The translations under genes were made by a program, and so were the position numbers. Below, in pieces: positions 41,726 to 50,267 of a stretch of 64,000 nucleotides of DNA (position 1 is the stretch's first letter; every line of letters starts with the position of its first letter). The stretch comes from Burkholderia contaminans (GTDB lineage Bacteria > Pseudomonadota > Gammaproteobacteria > Burkholderiales > Burkholderiaceae), in contig NZ_CP090640.1 of NCBI RefSeq assembly GCF_029633825.1, positions 930,001 to 994,000 on the forward strand. The letters are read 5' to 3'. The notes under the pieces are model-generated. The model did not search any database, was not told the DNA's origin, and saw only the letters and a program-made list of their open reading frames with translations.

Positions 41726-44005
41726 ATGACCGAATTCAACGACACTCAACAGCAGCTCTCGAAGTTCCGCCTGCGCGTCGCGGCGGCGGGCGTGTTCGTG
41801 TTCGTCTGCTTCGGGCTGCTCGCGAGCCGCTTCTTCTACCTGCAGTTGATGCAGCACGGCAAATACGCGCTGCAGGCCGAGGAAAACCGCATCTCCGTCG
41901 CGCCGATCGTGCCGAACCGCGGGATCATCACCGACCGCAACGGCGTGATCCTCGCGAAGAACTATTCGGCCTATACGCTCGAGATCACGCCGTCGAAGCT
42001 CGACGACACGCTCGACAACACGATCGACAAGCTGTCCGAGATCATCCCGATCGACGCGCGCGACCGCCGCCGCTTCAAGAAGCTGCAGGAAGACTCGAAG
42101 AACTTCGAGAGCCTGCCGATCCGCACCCGCCTCACCGACGCCGAAGTCGCGCGCTTCACCGCGCAGCGCTTCCGCTTCCCCGGCGTCGACGTGCGCGCGC
42201 GGCTGTTCCGGCAATATCCGCTCGGCACGACGGCCGCGCACGTGATCGGCTACATCGGCCGGATCTCGAAGCGCGACCAGGATCGCATCGACGCGATGAG
42301 CGACGACAACGACAGCGATCAGGAAAACTACGATCCGCGCCGCGACGCAAACAACTACAAGGGCACCGACTACATCGGCAAGATCGGTGTCGAGCAGAGC
42401 TACGAGACCGAGCTGCATGGCCTCACGGGCTTCGAGGAAGTCGAGGTGACGGCCGGCGGCCGGCCGGTGCGCACGCTGTCGCGCACGCAGGCGACGCCCG
42501 GCAACAACCTCGTGCTGTCGCTCGACATCGGGCTGCAGCAGGTGGCCGAGCAGGCGTTCGCCGGCAAGCGCGGCGCGCTGGTCGCGATCGAGCCGAAGAC
42601 GGGCGACGTGCTCGCGTTCGTGTCGTCGCCGAGCTTCGACCCGAACTCGTTCGTCGACGGCATCGACCAGCAGACTTGGGACGAGCTGAACAACTCGACC
42701 GACAAGCCGCTCCTGAACCGCCCGCTGCACGGCACCTACCCGCCCGGCTCGACGTACAAGCCGTTCATGGCGCTCGCCGGCCTGACGCTCGGCAAGCGCA
42801 CGCCGGGCTGGGGCTTCCAGGATCCCGGCTACTTCACGTTCGGCGGCCACACGTTCCGCAACGACGTGCGCTCGGGCCAGGGCTGGGTGGACATGAACAA
42901 GGCGATCATGGTGTCGAACGACACCTACTTCTACATGCTCGCGCGCGACCTCGGCGTGAACTCGATCGCGAATTTCATGAAGCCGTTCGGCTTCGGCCAG
43001 ATCACCGGGATCGACATCCAGGGCGAGGCGCGCGGGATCCTGCCGTCGACCGACTGGAAGAAGAAGGCGTTCAAGAAGGCCGCACAGCAGAAGTGGTTCG
43101 ACGGCGAGACGATCAGCCTCGGGATCGGCCAGGGCTACAACTCCTTCACGATCCTGCAGCTCGCGCACGCGACCGCGACGCTTGCGAACAACGGCGTCGT
43201 GATGAAGCCTCACCTCGTGAAGGAAGTCGAAGATCCGATCACGCGCGGGCGCCGCCTGACCGTGCCGAAGGAAAGCGAAACGATCCCGCTCAAGCAGGCC
43301 GACATCGACGTCGTGAAGCGCGGGATGGAGAACGTGATCGAGAACCCGTCCGGCACCGCGTACAAGGTGTTCCGCGGCGCGCCGTACCTCGCCGCCGGCA
43401 AGACCGGTACCGCGCAGGTGTTCTCGCTGCAAGGCTCCAACTACAAGGGCCACCTGCTCGCCGAGCACCTGCGCGACCACGCGCTGTTCATCGCGTACGC
43501 GCCGGTCGACCATCCGCAGATCGCCGTCGCGCTGGTCGTCGAGAACGGTGGCTGGGGTGCGCAGGCCGCCGGCCCGATCGCGCGCCGCGTGCTCGACTTC
43601 TACCTCGTCGACCGCCAGAACCCGCAGAACGAAGCCGCGGCCGTGGCTGCCGCGGCGTCGGCGACCGAACCCGTCAACGCGCCGGTGATCGGCGACGCGA
43701 ACAAGCCCGCTGCCGTCGCGGCCGGCTTCACCGCGCTGCCGCAGCCGGTCGTGCCGACCGCGGCCAGCGCTGCGGAAGCGGCATCGGCCGCGGCCGCTTC
43801 CGAAGCGTCGGCTGCCGCCGCCGCGAGCGCTGCCCCGCCGGCCAGTGCCGCTGCGCCGAGGGCCGCGAGCCTGCCGCCGATCCGGCGCCCGCACCGGCCA
43901 CGCCGGCCCGCCAGCGATGCGCAGCCGCTCGTCGCCACGCCGCGCGACGACAATCACCGTGCAACGGCCCCCGCGAAAGCGGCGGACGCCGGCACCGCTC
44001 ATTAA
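41726..44005 (+). CDS. mrdA: Penicillin-binding protein 2 (elongation transpeptidase)
   Basis: The 759-residue class B PBP cross-links peptidoglycan during elongation. It has one membrane helix near residues 18-38 and a pedestal domain. The transpeptidase active site is Ser342-x-x-Lys345 (GSTYKPF), Ser397-Asn-Asp (the PBP2 variant of SxN) and Lys559-Thr-Gly. The C-terminal ~115 residues form a long Ala/Pro-rich low-complexity tail with no known domain, making it over 100 residues longer than E. coli PBP2. It is followed 11 bases later by rodA. Confidence 0.95.
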   Translation: MTEFNDTQQQLSKFRLRVAAAGVFVFVCFGLLASRFFYLQLMQHGKYALQAEENRISVAPIVPNRGIITDRNGVILAKNYSAYTLEITPSKLDDTLDNTIDKLSEIIPIDARDRRRFKKLQEDSKNFESLPIRTRLTDAEVARFTAQRFRFPGVDVRARLFRQYPLGTTAAHVIGYIGRISKRDQDRIDAMSDDNDSDQENYDPRRDANNYKGTDYIGKIGVEQSYETELHGLTGFEEVEVTAGGRPVRTLSRTQATPGNNLVLSLDIGLQQVAEQAFAGKRGALVAIEPKTGDVLAFVSSPSFDPNSFVDGIDQQTWDELNNSTDKPLLNRPLHGTYPPGSTYKPFMALAGLTLGKRTPGWGFQDPGYFTFGGHTFRNDVRSGQGWVDMNKAIMVSNDTYFYMLARDLGVNSIANFMKPFGFGQITGIDIQGEARGILPSTDWKKKAFKKAAQQKWFDGETISLGIGQGYNSFTILQLAHATATLANNGVVMKPHLVKEVEDPITRGRRLTVPKESETIPLKQADIDVVKRGMENVIENPSGTAYKVFRGAPYLAAGKTGTAQVFSLQGSNYKGHLLAEHLRDHALFIAYAPVDHPQIAVALVVENGGWGAQAAGPIARRVLDFYLVDRQNPQNEAAAVAAAASATEPVNAPVIGDANKPAAVAAGFTALPQPVVPTAASAAEAASAAAASEASAAAAASAAPPASAAAPRAASLPPIRRPHRPRRPASDAQPLVATPRDDNHRATAPAKAADAGTAH

Positions 44006-44016
44006 CGGAGAAAGGC

Positions 44017-45165
44017 ATGCAATTCGACAAGCGCGCCTGGCTCGACAAGATCAAGCAGATGTTCGCGGGCTTCGACCGCCCGCTCGCCCTCATCGTGTTC
44101 CTGCTGCTGTGCGTCGGCATCGTCACGCTGTACAGCGCGGCGATCGACATGCCGGGCCGGGTCGAGGACCAGTTGCGCAACATCCTGCTGACGTTCGTGC
44201 TGATGTGGGTGATCGCCAACATCCCGCCCACGACGCTGATGCGCTTCGCGGTCCCGCTCTACACGTTCGGGGTCGCGCTATTGGTCGCGGTCGCGCTGTT
44301 CGGGATGACCAAGAAGGGCGCGAAGCGCTGGCTGAACGTCGGCGTCGTGATCCAGCCGTCGGAAATCCTCAAGATCGCGACACCGCTGATGCTCGCGTGG
44401 TACTACCAGCGCCGCGAAGGCGGGCTGCGCTGGTACGACTTCATCGCCGCGTTCGGGATCCTGCTGGTGCCGGTCGGGCTGATCGCGAAGCAGCCCGACC
44501 TCGGCACGGGCCTGCTCGTGTTCGCGGCCGGCTTCTTCGTGATCTACCTCGCCGGCCTGTCGTTCAAGCTGATCGTGCCGGTGCTCGTCGCGGGCGTGAT
44601 CGCGGTCGGCTCGATCGCCGTGTTCGAAGAGCGCATCTGCCAGCCCGAAGTGCAGTGGCCGCTGATGCACGATTACCAGAAGCACCGCGTGTGCACGCTG
44701 CTCGACCCGACTTCCGACCCGCTCGGCAAGGGCTTCCACACGATCCAGGCCGTGATCGCGATCGGCTCGGGCGGCGTGCTCGGCAAGGGCTACCTGAAAG
44801 GCACGCAGGCGCACCTCGAATTCATTCCGGAGAAGCACACCGACTTCATCTTCGCGGTGTTCTCCGAGGAATGGGGGCTCGTCGGCGGGCTCGTGCTGCT
44901 GACGCTGTACATGGCGCTGATCGCGCGCGGGCTCTATATCGCCGCGCAGGGTGCGACGCTGTTCGGCCGCCTGCTCGCGGGCTCGCTCACGCTCGCGTTC
45001 TTCGTCTATGCGTTCGTCAACATCGGGATGGTGAGCGGCGTGCTGCCGGTCGTCGGCGTGCCGCTGCCGTTCATGAGTTATGGCGGCACCGCCCTCACGA
45101 CGCTCGGCATCGCGATCGGGATGATCATGAGCGTCGGGCGACAGCGGCGGTTGATGAAGAGCTGA
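44017..45165 (+). CDS. rodA: RodA, SEDS peptidoglycan glycosyltransferase
   Basis: The 382-residue SEDS-family polymerase partners PBP2. It has about ten membrane helices; the SEDS hallmarks KKGAKRWLNVG, QPSEILKI, AKQPDLGTGLL with the functional Asp, and the C-terminal VPLPFMSYGGTAL are clear. The ATG at 44017 follows an ACGGAGAAAGG site. It ends the mre operon, and a strong terminator follows. Confidence 0.96.
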   Translation: MQFDKRAWLDKIKQMFAGFDRPLALIVFLLLCVGIVTLYSAAIDMPGRVEDQLRNILLTFVLMWVIANIPPTTLMRFAVPLYTFGVALLVAVALFGMTKKGAKRWLNVGVVIQPSEILKIATPLMLAWYYQRREGGLRWYDFIAAFGILLVPVGLIAKQPDLGTGLLVFAAGFFVIYLAGLSFKLIVPVLVAGVIAVGSIAVFEERICQPEVQWPLMHDYQKHRVCTLLDPTSDPLGKGFHTIQAVIAIGSGGVLGKGYLKGTQAHLEFIPEKHTDFIFAVFSEEWGLVGGLVLLTLYMALIARGLYIAAQGATLFGRLLAGSLTLAFFVYAFVNIGMVSGVLPVVGVPLPFMSYGGTALTTLGIAIGMIMSVGRQRRLMKS

Positions 45166-45189
45166 CCGTGCAGCACGCACCGCATCAAG

Positions 45190-45218
45190 AAAAACGGCGC
45201 TTCGGCGCCGTTTTTTTT
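45190..45218 (+). terminator. Strong rho-independent terminator of the mre-rodA operon
   Basis: An 11-bp stem of AAAAACGGCGC pairing with GCGCCGTTTTT, a TTCG tetraloop and eight T follow the rodA stop by 24 bases. It can also stop the convergent Sel1 gene, since the A tract gives a T tract on the other strand. Confidence 0.92.
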
Positions 45219-45270
45219 CGACCGCGGACGACAAACGCGGCCACGCAGTGCCGCCCGGCGCCCGCCCCGC

Positions 45271-46047
45271 TCACGGCGGCGGCGCGTGCGCCCCGCCCGG
45301 CTCCGCGCCGGCTCCCGATGCCGGCCCCTGCGCCTTCAGCCGCGCACTCAGCTCCTTGAATTTCAGCCCGGCCGTCTCGTCGCCCTGCGCGGCCGCCGCC
45401 GCGTAATACGCCCGCGCGATGTTGAGGTTCTGCGCGACGCCGTCGCCACCGCGCTCGTAGAACGACGCGGTCACGTACTGCGCGGTCGGCTCGCCCGCGT
45501 CGGCCGCCTGCTTGTACCACGCAAACGCCTGCCGGTTGTCGCGCGGCGTACCGCGCCCGTCGAGGAACTGGTTCGCGAGCGACAGCTCGGCCTGCACGTG
45601 CCCCTGCTTCGCCGCCCGCAGGAACCAGCGATGCGCCTCGGCCGGATCGCGCGTGACGAACTCGCCGTCGTCGAACATCCGGCCATACACATACTGCGCA
45701 TGCGACATGTTCGCATCGGCCGCGCGCTTCAACCAGCGCAGCCCTTCGTCGACGTTCGCCGTCACGCCTTCGCCGGTCAGCAGCATCATCGCGTAGTTGA
45801 ATTGCGCGAGACGGTCGCCGCGTTCGGCCGCGTCGTGGAACTGCACCAGCGCCGCGCGATAGTCGCCGGCGTTGTAGTCGGCGACCGCCGATTGCGTCTC
45901 GTGCGACGGATCGGGCTTCGCTTGCGGCGCACCCTGCGCGGCCACCGCGATACATACGGTCCACAGGCCGAGCAGCGCGCCGACCTGCCCGCGTACCCCG
46001 ATCCCACCCTGCGCGCGCCCACGGTACGCGCCGTCGCCATCGTTCAT
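45271..46047 (-). CDS. Sel1-like (SLR) tetratricopeptide-type repeat protein, probably exported
   Basis: The 258-residue protein has an N-terminal hydrophobic segment (residues 18-34, GALLGLWTVCIAVAAQG) that may be a signal peptide. It is followed by about five Sel1-like repeats (for example AQFNYAMMLLTGEGV, AQYVYGRMFDDGEF, AELSLANQFLDGRG, AQYVTASFYERGGDG). Sel1 repeats are helical scaffolds for protein contacts. The ATG at 46047 overlaps the TGA of the upstream aldolase gene, so translation is probably coupled. A Pro/Ala/Gly-rich end follows. Confidence 0.8.
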   Translation of the reverse strand: MNDGDGAYRGRAQGGIGVRGQVGALLGLWTVCIAVAAQGAPQAKPDPSHETQSAVADYNAGDYRAALVQFHDAAERGDRLAQFNYAMMLLTGEGVTANVDEGLRWLKRAADANMSHAQYVYGRMFDDGEFVTRDPAEAHRWFLRAAKQGHVQAELSLANQFLDGRGTPRDNRQAFAWYKQAADAGEPTAQYVTASFYERGGDGVAQNLNIARAYYAAAAAQGDETAGLKFKELSARLKAQGPASGAGAEPGGAHAPPP

Positions 46048-46829
46048 GACCGTACCTCCTGCAGCGCCTGCCGCGTTGCGCGCAACAGCCAGCTGACGTC
46101 GGCCGACACCGTGATCATCCGGTAGCCGGCCTCGCGATACTGGCGCGCGGCCGCCGTATCGCCCGCGAAGATGCCGACCGCGACGCCGGCCTGCCTGCCG
46201 GCCGCGAGCACGCGCGCCATCGCGGTTTCGACGTCCGGGTGACGGATATCGCCGAGATGCCCGAGACTCGCCGCGAGATCGGCCGGGCCGACGAACAGGC
46301 AATCGATACCGGGCAGCGCCGCAATCCGCTCGACTTCATCGACGCCGCGGGCCGATTCGATCTGCACGATCACCGCGACCTGCGCGTTCGCCGTCTGCAC
46401 GTAATCGCGGCGCATGCCGAACGCCGCCGCGCGCACCATGCCCGCGACGCCGCGCAGCCCGTCCGGCGAATCCGGCGACGGATAGCGCGTGAGCCGCACC
46501 GCGTGCGCGGCGTCGTCCGGTGTCTCGATACCCGGAAACATCAGCGTGCGCGCGCCCGCATCGAGCGCGCGCTTCACGAGCCACGGCTCACGCGCCGGCA
46601 CGCGCACGACGGGCTCGCTCGGCAGATGGGCGGCTGCAATCGCGCGCAACTGCGATGCAACATCGCGGCTGTCGTTCGGCGCGTGCTCCATGTCGATGCA
46701 AAGCCAGTCGTAGCCGGCATGCGCGAGCGCTTCCGCGGCCGAGTCGCTGCCGAGCGACAGCCACAGGCCGTACAGCGGCTCGTCGCCGTCGCGCAGGCGT
46801 TGTTTGAGGGAATTGGTGAGCGTGCTCAT
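46044..46829 (-). CDS. HpcH/HpaI-family 2-keto acid aldolase
   Basis: The 261-residue TIM-barrel aldolase has the segments YDWLCIDMEHAPND, the metal-binding Glu in VQIESARGVDEVE and the end GIDCLFVGPADLAASLG. Members such as HpaI, GarL and RhmA cleave 2-keto-3-deoxy acids to pyruvate or pyruvate-like products plus an aldehyde. The start at 46829 (MSTLTNSLKQRLRDGD) matches family length; a 65-codon extension lacks support. It is co-directional with and overlaps the Sel1 gene. Substrate unknown. Confidence 0.88.
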   Translation of the reverse strand: MSTLTNSLKQRLRDGDEPLYGLWLSLGSDSAAEALAHAGYDWLCIDMEHAPNDSRDVASQLRAIAAAHLPSEPVVRVPAREPWLVKRALDAGARTLMFPGIETPDDAAHAVRLTRYPSPDSPDGLRGVAGMVRAAAFGMRRDYVQTANAQVAVIVQIESARGVDEVERIAALPGIDCLFVGPADLAASLGHLGDIRHPDVETAMARVLAAGRQAGVAVGIFAGDTAAARQYREAGYRMITVSADVSWLLRATRQALQEVRS

Positions 46830-47154
46830 CGATACGGCCTCCGGGACGGAACGGCAATCGAACGGGACAAGCAACGGGCAAAGCGGAGCGACACGCCGGG
46901 CAGCGAAGCACGGCGGCGCCGGGACCGGGCCCTGGAACGTTGGTCGGTCGTGGGCGGCCGATCTGACAGCGCCGGCCGCACGACCCGCGCACGGCTGCGC
47001 TTTTCGGCGCCACGCAACGATCATAGCGCGGCGTTACGCGGAATGTGGAAACGGACGGGGAGCCGGGCGGGACGAGGCCGCAGGGTGCGGCGTCAGGCAG
47101 CCCGCGCGGGCTGGCGGGGCTGGCGGGGCTGGCGGGGCTGCCGGGAAGGCGGGA
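46830..47154. other. 325-bp spacer between the aldolase gene and queD
   Basis: GC-rich spacer with no supported gene. It includes a short tandem repeat at 47109-47144, listed separately. A promoter for the aldolase gene should lie in its left part, but I could not locate it. Confidence 0.4.
47109..47144. repeat. Four-copy 9-bp tandem repeat
   Basis: Three copies of GGCTGGCGG and a fourth, GGCTGCCGG, in tandem just after the end of queD (which reads leftward). It is a candidate variable-number repeat; no function is evident. Confidence 0.8.
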
Positions 47155-47607
47155 TCAGCGGCCGGGCTGACGCTCGACGTCAGCCCAGCAGTTCGGCGTT
47201 TCGTACAGGCGCACGCGCTCGAGCCGCAGGTTCACGCCGTAGTGCGCGTCGTACACGTTCGCGAGGATGTCGAACGCGATCGCCGCGAGGTTCTCGACGG
47301 TCGGGATCCGGTCGATCACGACGGTCTTGTGATCGGCCATCTGCTCGAGGAACGAGCGTACGACCTCGTCGCGCGCATAGACCAGGAACGCGTGATCCCA
47401 CTTGCCGACCAGGTGCTCCATCGCGAGTGCCTTCACGTCGGCGAAATCCATCACCATGCCGCGGTCGGGCGCCCCCTCGGTATCGACGAGATCGCCGCGC
47501 AGCGTGACTTCGAGCACATAGCGATGGCCGTGCAGGTTCCGGCACTGGCTGCGGTGATCGGGAATGCGGTGGCCCGCGTCGAATTCGAGTTTTCGGGTAA
47601 TCAGCAC
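47155..47607 (-). CDS. queD: 6-carboxy-5,6,7,8-tetrahydropterin synthase
   Basis: QueD converts 7,8-dihydroneopterin triphosphate to the carboxytetrahydropterin intermediate of preQ0. The 150-residue protein is homologous to 6-pyruvoyl-tetrahydropterin synthase. Zn-binding His residues are in FDAGHRIPDH and RNLHGHRY; the acid/base residues are in DHAFLV and the C-terminal YETPNCWAD. It follows queE and queC on the same strand. Confidence 0.95.
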   Translation of the reverse strand: MLITRKLEFDAGHRIPDHRSQCRNLHGHRYVLEVTLRGDLVDTEGAPDRGMVMDFADVKALAMEHLVGKWDHAFLVYARDEVVRSFLEQMADHKTVVIDRIPTVENLAAIAFDILANVYDAHYGVNLRLERVRLYETPNCWADVERQPGR

Positions 47608-47625
47608 GATGTCAAAAGCCGGGGC

Positions 47626-48258
47626 TCAGGGAATGTTCAGATATTTGTGGGTCTGCATCGACAGCCGCCACTGCGGATGGCGCTTGCACCAGTCGATCGC
47701 GAGCTTCGTATTGAGGTCGCGCGACGGGCCGTCCATCGGCTGGACGAGGTAATACTCGAAGTCGAGCTTCGCGTAGTCGGCCAGCCGCTGGTTGTCCTGC
47801 GGGATCACGACCTTCAGCTCATTGCCTTTCGTGACGACGAGCGGCGCGTCGGCCTTCGGGCTCACGCAGATCCAGTCGATCGATTCGAGCACCGGCAGCG
47901 AGCCGTTGGTCTCGATCGCGATCTCGAAGCCGGCCGCGTGCAGCGCGTCGACGAGCGGCTGGTCGAGCTGCAGCATCGGCTCGCCGCCCGTGCAGACGAC
48001 GAAGCGGTGCGCCTCGCCCTCCGGCCACAGGCCGGCGATCGTCGCGACGAGCGCTTCGGCATCCTTGAACTTGCCGCCGTTCTCGCCGTCGGTGCCGACG
48101 AAGTCGGTATCGCAGAAGCGGCACACGGCCTCCGCACGATCCTCTTCGCGGCCCGACCACAGGTTGCAGCCGGCGAACCGGCAGAACACGGCCGGCCGGC
48201 CCGCGTTCGCGCCCTCGCCCTGCAACGTGTAGAAAATTTCCTTGACCGCGTAAGTCAT
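47626..48258 (-). CDS. queE: 7-carboxy-7-deazaguanine synthase (radical SAM)
   Basis: QueE builds the 7-deazaguanine ring from carboxytetrahydropterin with AdoMet and Mg2+. The 210-residue protein has a 4Fe-4S motif C31-x14-C46-x2-C49 rather than the classical Cx3Cx2C. This variant is described for the structurally characterised enzyme of Burkholderia multivorans. The AdoMet motif VVCTGGEPMLQLDQPLVDAL is present. The start MTYAVKEIFYTLQGEG at 48258 fits family length. 18 bases separate it from queD. Confidence 0.96.
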   Translation of the reverse strand: MTYAVKEIFYTLQGEGANAGRPAVFCRFAGCNLWSGREEDRAEAVCRFCDTDFVGTDGENGGKFKDAEALVATIAGLWPEGEAHRFVVCTGGEPMLQLDQPLVDALHAAGFEIAIETNGSLPVLESIDWICVSPKADAPLVVTKGNELKVVIPQDNQRLADYAKLDFEYYLVQPMDGPSRDLNTKLAIDWCKRHPQWRLSMQTHKYLNIP

Positions 48259-48333
48259 CGTGCTTCGTCCGGCTCGCGCCACTCGTTGTCGATCAGAATC
48301 CGTTATCCATCCAGCGCTGCCCGCACACCCGCG

Positions 48334-49068
48334 TCACAGCGGCGCTTCGGTCACCCGCTCGCCCTTCAGGTAGGCCTCGTAGCCGCGCTTGCGCAGCTTG
48401 CAGGCCGGGCATTCGCCGCAGCCGAAGCCCCAATCGTGCAGTTCCGCGCGCTCGCCCACGTAGCACGTGTGCGTCTCGACGCGGATCAGTTCGACGAGCG
48501 CTTCGCCGCCGAGCTGTTCGGCGAGCTGCCACGTCTGTGCCTTGTCGAGCCACATCAGCGGCGTCTCGAGCACGACGCGCGTATCCATCCCGAGGTTCAG
48601 CGCGACCTGCAGCGCCTTCATCGTGTCGTCGCGGCAGTCGGGATAGCCCGAGAAATCCGTCTCGCACATCCCGCCGACCAGCACGCGCAGCCCGCGGCGA
48701 TAGGCGATCGCCGCGGCGATCGTCATGAACATCAGGTTGCGGCCCGGCACGAACGTGTTCGGCAGGCCGTTCGCCGCCGTCTCGATCTCGATCGTGCGCG
48801 TCATCGCGGTATCGCTGATCGCGCCGAGCACCGACAGGTCGATCATGTGATCGTCGCCGAGCCGGTCCGACCAGGCGGGAAAGTCACGCTTCAGCGCTTC
48901 GCGCACGCCTTCGCGACATTCGAGCTCGACGCGGTGGCGCTGGCCGTAATCGAAGCCGAGCGTCTCGACCGTCTGGTAGCGTTCGAGGGCCCATGCCACG
49001 CACGTGGCCGAGTCCTGCCCGCCGGAAAACAACACGAGCGCGCCGTCTTTAGCGTCTGTCCGAATCAC
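48334..49068 (-). CDS. queC: 7-cyano-7-deazaguanine (preQ0) synthase
   Basis: QueC uses ATP and ammonia to turn carboxydeazaguanine into preQ0. The 244-residue protein has the PP-loop [14 protein letters not shown] and the C-terminal zinc site [14 protein letters not shown] plus an earlier Cys in ETHTCYVGE. The GTG at 49068 ([12 protein letters not shown]) is the only start near the P-loop that fits family length. It is first in the queC-queE-queD run. Confidence 0.95.
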   Translation of the reverse strand: MIRTDAKDGALVLFSGGQDSATCVAWALERYQTVETLGFDYGQRHRVELECREGVREALKRDFPAWSDRLGDDHMIDLSVLGAISDTAMTRTIEIETAANGLPNTFVPGRNLMFMTIAAAIAYRRGLRVLVGGMCETDFSGYPDCRDDTMKALQVALNLGMDTRVVLETPLMWLDKAQTWQLAEQLGGEALVELIRVETHTCYVGERAELHDWGFGCGECPACKLRKRGYEAYLKGERVTEAPL

Positions 49069-49386
49069 CGTGATACTCCGTGAATGTGTAGGCTCGCGTC
49101 GCGCTGCGCGCCGGGGCCGGCTGCCGCCGGGCGGCCCGACGCGTGCCGGCCTGGGCCGGCTCGACCAGTATAGGCAGCGCAATCGGCCGCGAACGCGGCG
49201 GAGCGCTTATACCGCCCATCGCGCGGCATCGTTGCCGCGCGCCACGGCGGCGCCACGCTGGCAGCCTGCCGTGCGCATGAAGCGATGCGCTAAGTTATTG
49301 AGCGGACACGGATTTTATCATGCCCTCATGAACACTGCCGGGCACGCCATCCCACGCCACTCGTCACGCAAACCCCACCACAAACG
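49069..49386. other. 318-bp region upstream of queC
   Basis: This holds the queC promoter and leader; the AT-rich part is at 49280-49320. I looked for a preQ1-type aptamer and did not recognise one. No gene is visible. Confidence 0.4.
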
Positions 49387-49421
49387 AAAAACCCCAAGAA
49401 TCTTCCGATTCTCGGGGTTTT
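49387..49421 (-). terminator. Rho-independent terminator after tRNA-Phe
   Basis: An 11-bp stem (CCCCAAGAATC / GATTCTCGGGG) with a TTCC loop. The one A-C mismatch on the plus strand becomes a G-U pair in the minus-strand transcript, so it is built for the leftward tRNA gene. A T tract follows on that strand. Confidence 0.88.
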
Positions 49422-49428
49422 AAAATTC

Positions 49429-49504
49429 TGGTGGCCTGGGTCGGAATCGAACCAACGACACGCGGATTTTCAATCCGCTGCTCTACCAACTGAGCTACCG
49501 GGCC
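49429..49504 (-). tRNA. tRNA-Phe (GAA anticodon)
   Basis: A full cloverleaf of 76 nt with an encoded CCA end. On the minus strand it starts GGCCCGGTAGCTCAG. The anticodon arm is CGGAT-TGAAAAT-CCG with GAA, and the T loop is GGTTCGATTCC. The elbow and acceptor stems pair (GGCCCGG at the 5' end with CCAGGCC at the 3' side, one wobble or mismatch). It lies downstream of the ntrX-like gene on the same strand, but has its own terminator. Confidence 0.97.
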
Positions 49505-49565
49505 AACGAAGAAGAGAAAGTATATCCACCCTTCGTTACTTGATCAAGTACTTTCGCAAAATATT

Positions 49566-50267
49566 TTATACGGCGCCTTCGGACGGCTTCTTGCCGAGCT
49601 CGACACCGAGCTGCTTGAGCTTGCGATACAGGTGCGTGCGCTCGAGGCCCGTCTTCTCCGCGACGCGCGTCATGCTGCCGTTTTCGCGCGCGAGGTGATA
49701 TTCGAAGTACGCGCGCTCGAACGCATCGCGCGCTTCGCGCAACGGGATGTCGAACGGGATCGCGGCTGTCTGGCCCGCGAGGCCGAGTGCCGAAGCCATG
49801 TCGTCGCCGAGCGTCGGCAGCGCAGCTGCGGACGCAACCGCCGCGGGCCCCGCCGCCTGCCCTGCGCCGGCCTTCGCCGCCGCGTTCGCGGACACCGGCG
49901 CCGCACCGCGTGCGAGACCGTGCTCGACGGACTTCAGCAGCTTCTGCAGCGCGATGGGCTTCTCGAGGAAATCGAGCGCGCCGATCTTCGTTGCCTCGAC
50001 GGCCGTATCGATCGTCGCGTGCCCGGACATCATGATCACGGGCATCGTCAGCAGCCCCTGCGCCGCCCACTCCTTGAGCAACGTCACGCCGTCGGTATCG
50101 GGCATCCAGATATCGAGCAGCACGAGATCGGGCGCCTGATTCAACCGGTATTCCCGCGCGGCCTGCGCGTTCTCCGCCGCCTCGACGACGTGTCCTTCAT
50201 CGCTGAGGATCTCCGAGAGCAATTCCCGGATGCCCATTTCATCATCTACCACCAGGATGGTTGCCAT
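49566..50267 (-). CDS. NtrX-like response regulator lacking the AAA+ domain
   Basis: The 233-residue protein has a receiver domain (residues 1-118; acidic pocket in LVVDDE, phospho-acceptor Asp52 in LLDIWMPDTDG) and an Ala/Gly/Pro-rich linker of about 45 residues. A C-terminal Fis-type HTH follows (ENGSMTRVAEKTGLERTHLYRKLKQLG), very like that of NtrX. The central sigma54-interacting AAA+ domain of true NtrX is missing, so it should regulate without sigma54 activation. Its start abuts the end of ntrY with a one-base gap. The missing domain is a real difference, not a frame break. Confidence 0.92.
   Translation of the reverse strand: MATILVVDDEMGIRELLSEILSDEGHVVEAAENAQAAREYRLNQAPDLVLLDIWMPDTDGVTLLKEWAAQGLLTMPVIMMSGHATIDTAVEATKIGALDFLEKPIALQKLLKSVEHGLARGAAPVSANAAAKAGAGQAAGPAAVASAAALPTLGDDMASALGLAGQTAAIPFDIPLREARDAFERAYFEYHLARENGSMTRVAEKTGLERTHLYRKLKQLGVELGKKPSEGAV

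Noticed and set aside
49069..49386. preQ1 riboswitch before queC
   Set aside because: No A-rich tail plus short hairpin arrangement of preQ1-I type near the ribosome site.
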